Part shown: positions 55,439-63,683 of the stretch, in pieces
Layout: every line of letters begins with the position of its first letter
How positions within the stretch are numbered: the stretch's first letter is position 1
Source of the DNA: Bacteroidales bacterium WCE2008
GTDB taxonomy: Bacteria > Bacteroidota > Bacteroidia > Bacteroidales > UBA932
NCBI GenBank assembly: GCA_900167925.1
Contig: FUZM01000003.1
Span: 248,001-312,000 of the forward strand
Direction: 5' to 3'
DNA length: 64,000 nucleotides
The notes under the pieces: model-generated
Databases searched by the model: none
Told to the model about the DNA's origin: nothing
The model's input: only the letters and a program-made list of their open reading frames with translations
Program-made: the position numbers and the translations under genes

Positions 55439-56761
55439 ATGAAAGTAATGAAATTTGGAGGGACCTCCGTGGGCACTCCAGAAAGAATGAAAAGCGTGGC
55501 TGAACTCGTAGCGAAGAGCGATGAACCGGTCTTCCTCGTGCTCTCTGCCATGTCCGGCACCACGAATGCCCTCGTGGAAGTCGGAGATTATCTCTACAAG
55601 AAGAATCCGGAAGGCGCAAACGACATTCTCAAAAACCTTGAAAAGAAGTACTACGGCCATATTGACGAGCTTCTTTCTACTGAAAAAGCCCGCTCCGATG
55701 CCAAGGAATTCCTGAAAAGCGAATTCAAATACATCCGTTCGTTCACCAAAGACATCTTCACTTCTTTCGAAGAGAAGAGCATCGTCGCCCAGGGCGAAGT
55801 GATGAGCACCGGCATGATGGCCGCATACATGAAAGAAACAGGTAAAGACGCAGTCCTGCTCTCCGCTCTCGATTTCATGAGAATCGACAAGAACGGAGAG
55901 CCGGATATGCCTTACATCCGCGAGAAACTCACAGAGGTGATGAAGAAGAACGCAGGTCACCAGATCTACATCACCCAGGGATTCATATGCCGTAACTCAT
56001 ACGGCGAAATCGACAATCTCCAGCGCGGAGGCTCAGATTACACGGCCTCTCTCGTAGGAGCAGCCCTCGAGGCCAGCGAAATCCAGATCTGGACGGACAT
56101 CGACGGCATGCACAACAACGACCCGAGAGTCGTCGACCATACCGAGCCTGTCCGCCAGCTCAACTTCGAAGAGGCGGCTGAGCTTGCCTACTTCGGAGCC
56201 AAGATCCTTCACCCGACCTGCATCCAGCCGGCCAAGTTCGCCGGCATCCCCGTAAGGCTCAAGAATACCATGGACCCGGACGCCCCGGGAACAATCATCG
56301 ACAATGTCATGATGCGCGGCACCATAAAGGCTGTCGCCGCTAAGGACAACATCACGGCGATCAAGATCCGCAGTTCAAGGATGTTGCTTGCCACCGGTTT
56401 CCTCCGCAAGGTATTCGAAATATTCGAAAGCTACCAGACCCCTATCGACATGATCGCCACCAGCGAGGTCGGCGTATCCATGAGTATTGACGATACGACC
56501 CATCTCAGCGAGATCGTCGATGAGCTTAAGAAATTCGGCACGATCACCGTCGACAACGGAATGTGCATAGTCTGCGTCGTGGGTGACCTCGACTGGAGCA
56601 ACGTCGGCTTCGAGACTCTTGCTACCGATGCCATGAAAGATATTCCGGTCTGCATGATCTCCTATGGCGGATCCGACTGCAACATTTCGTTCCTGATCAA
56701 GTCCGTCGACAAGAAACGCGCTCTCCAGAGCCTCAGCGATACCTTATTCAAGAAGAAATGA
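55439..56761 (+). CDS. lysC: Aspartate kinase (monofunctional)
   Basis: Aspartate kinase catalyses the first step of the aspartate family pathway. The 440-residue protein has KFGGTSVGTPERM at the N-terminus, the catalytic domain (GFICRNSYGEIDNLQRGGSDYTASLVGAALEASEIQIWTDIDGMHNNDPR; FGAKILHPTCIQPA) and two C-terminal ACT domains (about 300-440) that bind regulatory amino acids. No homoserine dehydrogenase domain is attached. Its stop overlaps the lysA start (ATGA), so the two are translationally coupled, pointing to feedback by lysine, though ACT specificity cannot be read from the sequence. Confidence 0.96.
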   Translation: MKVMKFGGTSVGTPERMKSVAELVAKSDEPVFLVLSAMSGTTNALVEVGDYLYKKNPEGANDILKNLEKKYYGHIDELLSTEKARSDAKEFLKSEFKYIRSFTKDIFTSFEEKSIVAQGEVMSTGMMAAYMKETGKDAVLLSALDFMRIDKNGEPDMPYIREKLTEVMKKNAGHQIYITQGFICRNSYGEIDNLQRGGSDYTASLVGAALEASEIQIWTDIDGMHNNDPRVVDHTEPVRQLNFEEAAELAYFGAKILHPTCIQPAKFAGIPVRLKNTMDPDAPGTIIDNVMMRGTIKAVAAKDNITAIKIRSSRMLLATGFLRKVFEIFESYQTPIDMIATSEVGVSMSIDDTTHLSEIVDELKKFGTITVDNGMCIVCVVGDLDWSNVGFETLATDAMKDIPVCMISYGGSDCNISFLIKSVDKKRALQSLSDTLFKKK

Positions 56762-57933
56762 TGGCAGAAAGATTCCCGATCGACAAATTGCAGCTGATTG
56801 AGACCCCTTTCTACTATTATGATACAGAACTCCTCAGGGAAACGTTAGAGACCATAAAAGCCGAAATCCGGAATTATCCCGGATACCATGTGCATTATGC
56901 GGTCAAGGCTAACGCGAACCCGAAGATTCTGAAGATAATCCGGGAAGCGGGCTTTGGCGCCGACTGCGTCAGCGGCGGCGAAATCAAGGCTGCTATCCAG
57001 GCAGGATTCCCTGCCGGGAGCATAGTCTATGCCGGAGTCGGCAAAAGCGACTGGGAGATAAATCTCGGTCTCGATCTCGGTATAGGCTGTTTCAATGTGG
57101 AGAGTCTGCCGGAGCTGGAGATAATCAGCGCTCTGGCGAAAGGACGCGGCACTACCGCCAACGTGGCTTTCCGCATCAATCCCAACGTCGGTGCCCATAC
57201 GCACCCGAACATCACCACCGGCTATGCCGAGAACAAGTTCGGAATCCCGATGAGGGACATGGAGGAGATGATTCTTCATGCCGCGGAGCTCCCGAACGTC
57301 AATTTCGTCGGGCTGCATTTCCATATCGGCTCGCAGATTCTCGACATGGACGATTTCATAGCCCTATGCAACAGGATTAACGAATTGCAGGATCAGCTTG
57401 AACAGCACCACATTGCGGTCGCCAGCATCAATGTCGGAGGCGGTCTCGGAGTAGATTATCACCATCCTGACCAGATGCCGATAGCGGATTTCAGGAAATA
57501 TTTCCGTACCTTTACAAAGTTCCTGAAGTTACGTCCGGGACAGACGCTGCATTTCGAGCCGGGACGCTCTGTCGTCGCCCAGTGCGGCAGCCTCATCACG
57601 AGAGTGCTGTACATCAAGCAGGGTGACTTCAAGCAGTTCCTGATAGTGGATGCCGGCATGTCCGACCTTATCCGTCCTGCACTTTATCAGGCATACCATA
57701 AGATCGAGAACATAACAAGCGACAGACCGGTCGAGACTTATGACGTAGTCGGACCGATATGCGAGAGCAGCGATACTTTCGGAAAAGCCATCGACCTCCC
57801 GGGAAGCGCCCGCGGAGACCTGGTGGCGATACGTTCGGCAGGAGCCTATGGAGAAATAATGGCCTCGGGATACAACTGCAGGTCGCTTCCAAAAGGATAT
57901 TTCTCTGAGAACATGGACGAATTCGTTGATTAA
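56758..57933 (+). CDS. lysA: Diaminopimelate decarboxylase
   Basis: LysA decarboxylates meso-DAP to lysine. The 391-residue PLP enzyme has HVHYAVKANANPKIL with the PLP lysine at about K50, GFGADCVSGGEIKAA, GLHFHIGSQI, INVGGGLGVDYHH, the phosphate-binding HFEPGRSVVAQCG and the late GPICESSDTFGKAI plus GAYGEIMASGYN. Starts at 56758 (overlapping the lysC stop by 4 bp) and 56761 are both possible. It is coupled with lysC and followed after 6 bp by the peptidase gene. Confidence 0.96.
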   Translation: MMAERFPIDKLQLIETPFYYYDTELLRETLETIKAEIRNYPGYHVHYAVKANANPKILKIIREAGFGADCVSGGEIKAAIQAGFPAGSIVYAGVGKSDWEINLGLDLGIGCFNVESLPELEIISALAKGRGTTANVAFRINPNVGAHTHPNITTGYAENKFGIPMRDMEEMILHAAELPNVNFVGLHFHIGSQILDMDDFIALCNRINELQDQLEQHHIAVASINVGGGLGVDYHHPDQMPIADFRKYFRTFTKFLKLRPGQTLHFEPGRSVVAQCGSLITRVLYIKQGDFKQFLIVDAGMSDLIRPALYQAYHKIENITSDRPVETYDVVGPICESSDTFGKAIDLPGSARGDLVAIRSAGAYGEIMASGYNCRSLPKGYFSENMDEFVD

Positions 57934-57939
57934 AGAAAT

Positions 57940-59964
57940 ATGAAAAATCTTATCGCTTCTTTAGCACTAGTTATGGCAATCACAGCCTGTTCAGACAAGA
58001 ATCCATTCGTACAGGAATGGAATACTCCTTATGGTACAGCCCCGTTCAGCAAGATAAGCGAGGCCGACTACAAACCGGCAATACTCAAAGGCATCAAGGA
58101 AAGAGCCGCCGAGATCGAGGCTATAGTCTCTAATCCGGAAGCTCCTACTTTCGAGAACACTATCGCTGCCTACGAGCTCAGCGGAGAACTTCTTTCCAAA
58201 ACTGTCGGAGTGTTCTACAACATTTCCGAATCAGACGCGACTCCTTCAATCCAGGCCCTCGTGGACGAACTCACTCCGGTGCTGACCGCCGCTGAGGACG
58301 AGGTCTTCATGAACAAAGCCTTCTTCGAGAGAGTCAAGGCCGTCTATGAGAACAGCTCTGAACTCACCAGGGAGCAGCAGATGGTCACCAAAAAGCTCTA
58401 CGAGAACTTCGTACGCAACGGTATCGCCCTCGACGAGGCCGGACAGGCAAGATTCAAAGAAATCAATTCGGCTCTCGCTTCTCTCAGCCAGAAGTTCGCC
58501 AACAACCTTCTCGCCGAGAACAATGCCTTCAAGGCCGAGACCGGAGTTACCGTATCCGCTTATCCTGACTTCATGACCTCATGCGCCGACAGGGCTGCCC
58601 GCGAGAAAGCATTCAAAGCTTATTCATCCCGCGGCAACAACGGCAACGACAACGACAACAACGCCATTGTTCTCGAGATCATGAAACTGCGCACCGAGCA
58701 GGCCAATCTTCTCGGCTACAAGACTTCTGCAGATTATCTTCTCGCCAACAAGATGGCCGGCAATCCTGAGACAGTCGACAAGTTCCTCGGTGAAATCATG
58801 GCATCTGCCATGAAGAAAGCCAAAGAGGAGATCTATGACATGCAGAAGGTCATGGACGAGGACGTCAAGGCCGGACTTCTTCCTGCCGGCTCAAAGATCC
58901 AGCCTTGGGACTGGTTCTACTATGCAGAGAAAGTACGCAGTCGCAAATACGACCTCGACGAGAATCTTACCAAGCCATATTTCCAGGTGGACAGCGTACG
59001 AAAAGGCGTATTCTATGCAGCCAACAAGATCTACGGCGTCAATGTCGAAGAGGCTCCTGAGGTAGAAGTCTATAATCCAGATGTCAAGGCTTACAAGCTT
59101 ACCGATGCTGACGGAAGTCTCCTCGGGATCTTCTATGCCGACTATTTTTCACGCGAGACAAAGAGGGGCGGAGCATGGATGAACAACTTCCGCGACCAGT
59201 ATGTCAAATCCGACGGCTACGACGTGCGTCCGGTCATCGTGAACGTATGCAACTTCCCTCCTGCTACAGAAGAAACGCCGTCCCTTCTCTCTATCGATAA
59301 CGTACAGACCGCTTTCCATGAATTCGGCCACGCTCTCCACGGTTTCCTGACCAAGTGCAACTACCGCGACGTGAGCGGCACCTCGGTCACCAGGGATTTC
59401 GTAGAGATGTTCTCCCAGTTCAACGAGCACTGGGCTTTCCAAAAAGAGATTCTTGCGCATTATGCCAACGACTACCGTACCGGCGAGCCTATTCCGGAGG
59501 ATCTGGTGGCCAAGATCGGAAACGCCCTCAAGTTCAACCAGGGATTCATGACCGGAGAACTCTGTGCCGCATCCATCCTCGACATGAAGTGGCATGAGCT
59601 TACCGCTGAAGAACTGGCAGGCTTTACCGATGCCCAGTCGATCCGTGATTTCGAGACCAAGGTCTGCAAAGAGATGGGACTTATCGACGAGATCATCCCC
59701 CGCTACCGCACGACCTATTTCAACCATATATTCAACAGCGGCTACAGCGCCGGATATTACAGCTACCTCTGGTCAGAGGTGCTTGACTGTGACGCTTTCG
59801 AGTATTTCGAGAAGAACGGTATCTACGACAAGTCAATAGCAGACAGATTCCGCCGCACCTTCCTCGAGAGAGGCGGCAGCGAGGAGCCTATGACTCTGTT
59901 CTTGGAATTCCGGGGCCAGGAGCCTGATCCGGGCGCACTTCTGCGCAAACGCGGTCTTGAATAG
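57940..59964 (+). CDS. M3-family peptidyl-dipeptidase lipoprotein (Dcp-type)
   Basis: The 674-residue precursor has a lipoprotein signal (LALVMAITAC, Cys17), placing it in the cell envelope. The zinc motif is HEFGHALHG (first His at about 460), with the downstream ligand Glu in the SRDFVEMFSQFNEHW region, and the C-terminal helix contains NHIFNSGYSAGYYSYLWSEVLDCDAFEYF, all typical of Dcp/oligopeptidase A enzymes. It releases dipeptides from peptide C-termini. Only 6 bp separate it from lysA, so it may be co-transcribed. It is convergent with the nitroreductase gene (5-bp gap). Confidence 0.93.
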   Translation: MKNLIASLALVMAITACSDKNPFVQEWNTPYGTAPFSKISEADYKPAILKGIKERAAEIEAIVSNPEAPTFENTIAAYELSGELLSKTVGVFYNISESDATPSIQALVDELTPVLTAAEDEVFMNKAFFERVKAVYENSSELTREQQMVTKKLYENFVRNGIALDEAGQARFKEINSALASLSQKFANNLLAENNAFKAETGVTVSAYPDFMTSCADRAAREKAFKAYSSRGNNGNDNDNNAIVLEIMKLRTEQANLLGYKTSADYLLANKMAGNPETVDKFLGEIMASAMKKAKEEIYDMQKVMDEDVKAGLLPAGSKIQPWDWFYYAEKVRSRKYDLDENLTKPYFQVDSVRKGVFYAANKIYGVNVEEAPEVEVYNPDVKAYKLTDADGSLLGIFYADYFSRETKRGGAWMNNFRDQYVKSDGYDVRPVIVNVCNFPPATEETPSLLSIDNVQTAFHEFGHALHGFLTKCNYRDVSGTSVTRDFVEMFSQFNEHWAFQKEILAHYANDYRTGEPIPEDLVAKIGNALKFNQGFMTGELCAASILDMKWHELTAEELAGFTDAQSIRDFETKVCKEMGLIDEIIPRYRTTYFNHIFNSGYSAGYYSYLWSEVLDCDAFEYFEKNGIYDKSIADRFRRTFLERGGSEEPMTLFLEFRGQEPDPGALLRKRGLE

Positions 59965-59969
59965 AAATA

Positions 59970-60614
59970 CTACAGGAGAATATCCTCGAGTTTCAGTTTA
60001 GGTACATAATGTACCCCGTCCTTACGGTAATACTTGAGGCTCTCCCCTTCCGATACAGGGCGCAGGAAAATACTTTCTGCGCCCTTTCCTATTGCCAAGA
60101 CGGCAAGAGGACGGTACTGCAGGGAGAATTCCTCAGCCAGTCTGTCGGAATTGAAGGCTTTGATTATAACCCCGTTAAGTCCTTTAGATACGGCCTTGAG
60201 AAGCATGCTCTGGAGTGATATACCGAGGTCGATACAGATTATATTGTCTTCCGGAACAGTGCTGCAGACTATTATGAACGCTTCCGGTTCTTTGCCCGGT
60301 TCGGGAAGGTGGAGCTCAGGAAGCGCACCGCCGAGCTTTATAAGAGGCAGGACCTTATCCGCACCGGTATCCTTCGTGACAAGACGGAATCTCAGAGCCT
60401 GACGATTCATCCCGGAGCCTATAAGAGTATTGACTCCGACTATCTCCCGGAGTTCTTCCTCAGTCACGACGTGGGACTTGTCATATCCACGATAGCTGCG
60501 GTTCCGATGCAGCAGCGTATCGATCGAAGGATTGTTGCGCTTAACCACGACTTTCGGTTTCTTGTCGGCTCCGAAGACTTCTTCGAAACGGCTTTCCAGA
60601 TAGTTATCTGCCAT
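59970..60614 (-). CDS. Nitroreductase-family FMN oxidoreductase
   Basis: The 214-residue protein carries a nitroreductase fold: LLHRNRSYRGYDKSHVVTEEELREIV (N-terminal FMN-binding Arg/Ser segment), a central GSGMNRQALRFRLV, DLGISLQSMLLKAVSKGLNGVIIKAF and RPLAVLAIGKGAE near the end. The order matches short family members that reduce quinones or nitro-compounds with NAD(P)H; the natural substrate is not evident. There is no signal peptide, so it is cytosolic. Its promoter overlaps that of the divergent fimbrillin-like gene. Confidence 0.88.
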   Translation of the reverse strand: MADNYLESRFEEVFGADKKPKVVVKRNNPSIDTLLHRNRSYRGYDKSHVVTEEELREIVGVNTLIGSGMNRQALRFRLVTKDTGADKVLPLIKLGGALPELHLPEPGKEPEAFIIVCSTVPEDNIICIDLGISLQSMLLKAVSKGLNGVIIKAFNSDRLAEEFSLQYRPLAVLAIGKGAESIFLRPVSEGESLKYYRKDGVHYVPKLKLEDILL

Positions 60615-60635
60615 ATATACTGCGTTTAAGATACG

Positions 60636-60665
60636 CGAATTTAGTACAAATTTTGAAATAGCAAA
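60636..60665 (-). promoter_or_regulatory. Probable promoter of the nitroreductase gene
   Basis: TAAATTCG (60636-60643, minus strand) is one base from the -7 consensus, with TTTG (60662-60665) 18 bp upstream. It overlaps the divergent fimbrillin promoter. Confidence 0.5.
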
Positions 60666-60682
60666 TATGTTTCTTATATTTG
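60652..60682 (+). promoter_or_regulatory. Consensus promoter of fimbrillin-like gene 1
   Basis: TTTG (60652-60655), a 19-bp spacer and TATATTTG (60675-60682) match the Bacteroides promoter consensus fully. The ATG is 25 bp downstream. Confidence 0.75.
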
Positions 60683-60707
60683 CCGTAACTATAGACTTAA
60701 ACGAATT

Positions 60708-62150
60708 ATGAAATCTTTTATCAACACCATGTTGATAACGGCTGCGCTAGTTGCATGCAGTTGCGAAAGAATCTCCAGCCATAAATATGGGGACTCCATC
60801 TATTTCACGGCTTCTGCCGAACGATTCGACAAATCCTATACAAAGACTGAATACAGCGGCGTCGTCAACAATGGCGTCGAAAGGATAGACTGGGTCGATG
60901 GCGACAGGATAAGCATATATTGCTATCAGGCCGCGGATAACGACAAGAGCTCGAACTATGTGATCAATTCATCCACAATCGCCAGCAACGGAAGATACAG
61001 TTCCGCCAGCATCGAACCGGCGGACGGCAACGGACTCCACTGGGGAAGCGGGACTCATTACTTCTATGCCGTCTATCCCGACAACACATTCACGGGCAGC
61101 GGGAATACAGCATCGTTATCATGCACAGTGCCGTACAACCAGACCGGTGTCGCAGACATGGACAATGCCTACATGTACGCAATCCAGTCGGTATCTCCGA
61201 CAGACCCGGCAGTCGTGCTTCTGGACTTCAATCCGATGTTCACCGCATACGAATTCACCGTATCCGGGGACGCTGCCATGACCATAACAGACGTTGTCCT
61301 GTCTTCCGTTTCAGGCAATCTGTCCGGCAATTTCACGGCTACGATGAGGACTTCCGGAATCTCATACTCATACGGTTCCGGCACAAACGACAACAAGGTC
61401 CATGTCGACCTCAGCGGCATTTCCGACAAGACGGTCGGTCCGTCCAAGAGCATGACATTCACCGTCCTGGCCCCGCCGGCCGATGTCTCCGGAATGAGAG
61501 CGAAATTCACCACCTCGGAGTACGGAGTACGCCAGATATCGATGAGAAATGCGGACAAGTCGGACATTGTCTTCAATGGCTCCCACAAGATAAAGATATC
61601 CGGGCTTGAGATTCCTAACTATGTCTGGGTCGATATTGTAGCACAAGACGACACTACAAACACCTATGAGCCGTTCACTTCGAAGCCGTATATCGACTTC
61701 TCCACCGATACCGACCAGGGTTTCGAGGAAGGTGAATATGCCGGAGAACAGATAGACTTCCCTATCTCGGGGAACGTCAACGAGGCGCTTCTTGTGGACT
61801 TCGATGCAAACCAGCAGCATCTGGATGCATTCCAGAATGCTCTGGATTCCGGTGAAACTCTGTATCTTATCGTCCGTTACTATGTCGCCAAGGATAACAA
61901 CTGGAGCAACTGTAACTACTGGCTCCATGTCCAGCTATACGGATTCGGTCTTGCTTATCAGGAACAGCAGAACTTCCAGCCAGTAAATCCGCCTCAGATC
62001 GAGCGTCACACCGTAAAACTGGAGTTGACGCAGGAAATGGTGAACTTCCTGAAGACATATAACAGATACAACAATCATGAAGGAATGTTCCATGTACGAG
62101 GCGGCGGAAACATTACCATAGAGGGAATTTATGTCGATGTAGAAGACTAA
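60708..62150 (+). CDS. Fimbrillin-like (Mfa-type) lipoprotein 1
   Basis: The 480-residue precursor has a lipoprotein signal (MLITAALVAC) followed by SCERISSHKYGDSIYF. It has the Mfa_like opening TKTEYSGVVNNGVERIDWVDGDRISIYC and the beta-rich core YTVSGDAAMTITDVVLSSVSGNLSGNFTATM and ISMRNADKSDIVFNGSHKIKISGLEIP typical of fimbrillin family lipoproteins. About 140 C-terminal residues (TDQGFEEGEYAGEQIDFPISGNVNEALLVDFDAN... FHVRGGGNITIEGIYVDVED) form a second domain shared with the next protein. It is probably a surface fimbrial subunit or related adhesin. It is followed by a second, paralogous gene. Confidence 0.8.
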   Translation: MKSFINTMLITAALVACSCERISSHKYGDSIYFTASAERFDKSYTKTEYSGVVNNGVERIDWVDGDRISIYCYQAADNDKSSNYVINSSTIASNGRYSSASIEPADGNGLHWGSGTHYFYAVYPDNTFTGSGNTASLSCTVPYNQTGVADMDNAYMYAIQSVSPTDPAVVLLDFNPMFTAYEFTVSGDAAMTITDVVLSSVSGNLSGNFTATMRTSGISYSYGSGTNDNKVHVDLSGISDKTVGPSKSMTFTVLAPPADVSGMRAKFTTSEYGVRQISMRNADKSDIVFNGSHKIKISGLEIPNYVWVDIVAQDDTTNTYEPFTSKPYIDFSTDTDQGFEEGEYAGEQIDFPISGNVNEALLVDFDANQQHLDAFQNALDSGETLYLIVRYYVAKDNNWSNCNYWLHVQLYGFGLAYQEQQNFQPVNPPQIERHTVKLELTQEMVNFLKTYNRYNNHEGMFHVRGGGNITIEGIYVDVED

Positions 62151-62154
62151 ATGC

Positions 62155-62185
62155 TTTGATTTTCAATTATTAGTTTATAAATTTG
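62155..62185 (+). promoter_or_regulatory. Consensus promoter of fimbrillin-like gene 2
   Basis: TTTG (62155-62158), a 19-bp spacer and TAAATTTG (62178-62185) fully match the consensus. The -7 element overlaps one arm of a perfect 12-bp inverted repeat. Confidence 0.75.
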
Positions 62186-62224
62186 CTCTGTTGGAGTAGA
62201 AAAAAGAGTAAGAATTTATAAACT
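62172..62224. repeat. Perfect 12-bp inverted repeat spanning the promoter/leader of fimbrillin-like gene 2
   Basis: AGTTTATAAATT (62172-62183) and its exact reverse complement (62213-62224) flank 29 bp. The left arm contains most of the -7 element and the right arm ends 1 bp before the ATG at 62226. It could be a paired operator, an mRNA-level element or a very small invertible switch. If the interval inverted, the -7 would change from TAAATTTG to TAAATTCT. Confidence 0.7.
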
Positions 62225-62225
62225 G

Positions 62226-63683
62226 ATGATTAATTCTAAGTATTGCACATTGCTACTTGCATCTACTGTAATACTTCTTACAGGCTGTAGCAAGATTCCA
62301 GGCCACCACTATGGAGACTCGGTATCATTCTCCGCATCTTCTGAGAAATACAAATCAAAGACAAAGACTGAATATAGCGGCACTGTATCCGGCGGTATCG
62401 AAAGAATCAACTGGGTTGATGGCGACCGTATCTCAGTATACTGCGATCAGGTTTCCGATGCCGTCAAGAGCTCGGATTATGTCATAGACGCACCGACTAT
62501 CACCAACAGCGGAAGATACAGCTCCGCCAGTATCGTCCCTGCCAACGGCAACGGTCTGCACTGGGGCAACGGTTCCCACAGATTCTACGCAATGTACCCT
62601 TCCGGAGGTATCACAAAGAGCGGCAACAACGTAGTGATGTCCGGAAGCATTCCTGCGACCCAGACCGGAGTCCCGAATATGGATTACGCATACATGTATG
62701 CAGTCGCCACTGCGAGCGAGGACGATCCGGCCCTTGTCCAGCTGGCGTTCCAGCCGATGTTCTCCGCCTATGAGTTCGAGGTGACCGCGGATGCTGCGAT
62801 GGAGCTGCAGAGCGTAGTCCTCACTTCGACCACCGGCAATCTCTCGGGTAATTTCACCGCGAGATTCAATGGCACGACTCCGTCTTTCAGCTATACCAGC
62901 AGCAGCAACAACCAGAGGATCACCGTAGATCTCAGCGGTATCCCTGACAAGACGATAAACAAGACAAAGAGCGTCAAGTTCACGGCTTTAGCTCCGCCTA
63001 ACAACATGGAAGGAGTTATCGCCAAATTCAATCTTAGGAACAAGGGCGCGAGACTTCTGTCTCTGAAAAACGCCGACAAATCCGATATAGTATTTACCGG
63101 AGGAAGGAAGTTCAAGATCTTTGGAATCGAGATTCCGGAGAAAGTCTGGAACGACGTGGTAGCCGATGAGGACGAAACCGAGACGTACGAGCACTTCACG
63201 TCAAAGCCTTATATCGACTTCACGACCGATACCGACCAGGGCTTCGAAGTCGGAGAGCACGCAGGAGAGCAGATTGACTTCCCTATCACCTCATACAATA
63301 TCAACCAGCCTTTGCTTATCGATATCGACGCCAATAACGAGCATATCAATGCCTTCGAAGACGCGATGGCTGCCGGAGAGAAGCTGTTTTTCTATATCCG
63401 CTATTTCGTCGAGCCTAACCAGTATTACTACTGGCTTCATGTTGAGCTTCTTGGACCTAACGAAAGGTACAACCAGATACAGTACCTGCTCAAGGAGGAA
63501 GTCAACTTCAATCCTCCTACCGACAGGCGTATCAAATACCAGAAAAAGATTGAACTGACCAAGGCGGATATCGACCGTATGCGTGACGAGAACGGTACGA
63601 CATACCACGAAGGTCTGTTCCACGTACGAGGCGGAAACATTACAATCGAAGGTATCTATATCGACGTTGACGACGGGAGCTAG
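62226..63683 (+). CDS. Fimbrillin-like (Mfa-type) lipoprotein 2
   Basis: The 485-residue precursor has a lipoprotein signal (TVILLTGC) and SKIPGHHYGDSVSF. It repeats the layout of the previous gene throughout: KTEYSGTVSGGIERINWVDGDRISVYCDQ, VVLTSTTGNLSGNFTARF, LSLKNADKSDIVFTGGRKFKIFGIEIP, FTSKPYIDFTTDTDQGFEVGEHAGEQIDFPI and FHVRGGNITIEGIYIDVDDGS. The two are a tandem duplication, each with its own consensus promoter. A fimbrial or adhesive surface role is inferred. Its stop overlaps the convergent pyk stop by 4 bp. Confidence 0.8.
   Translation: MINSKYCTLLLASTVILLTGCSKIPGHHYGDSVSFSASSEKYKSKTKTEYSGTVSGGIERINWVDGDRISVYCDQVSDAVKSSDYVIDAPTITNSGRYSSASIVPANGNGLHWGNGSHRFYAMYPSGGITKSGNNVVMSGSIPATQTGVPNMDYAYMYAVATASEDDPALVQLAFQPMFSAYEFEVTADAAMELQSVVLTSTTGNLSGNFTARFNGTTPSFSYTSSSNNQRITVDLSGIPDKTINKTKSVKFTALAPPNNMEGVIAKFNLRNKGARLLSLKNADKSDIVFTGGRKFKIFGIEIPEKVWNDVVADEDETETYEHFTSKPYIDFTTDTDQGFEVGEHAGEQIDFPITSYNINQPLLIDIDANNEHINAFEDAMAAGEKLFFYIRYFVEPNQYYYWLHVELLGPNERYNQIQYLLKEEVNFNPPTDRRIKYQKKIELTKADIDRMRDENGTTYHEGLFHVRGGNITIEGIYIDVDDGS

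Noticed and set aside
55383..55504. 14-nt direct repeat (AAAGCGTGGCTGAA) after the FadL-type gene and inside lysC
   Set aside because: Several 14-nt repeats are expected by chance in a window this size, and one copy is coding.
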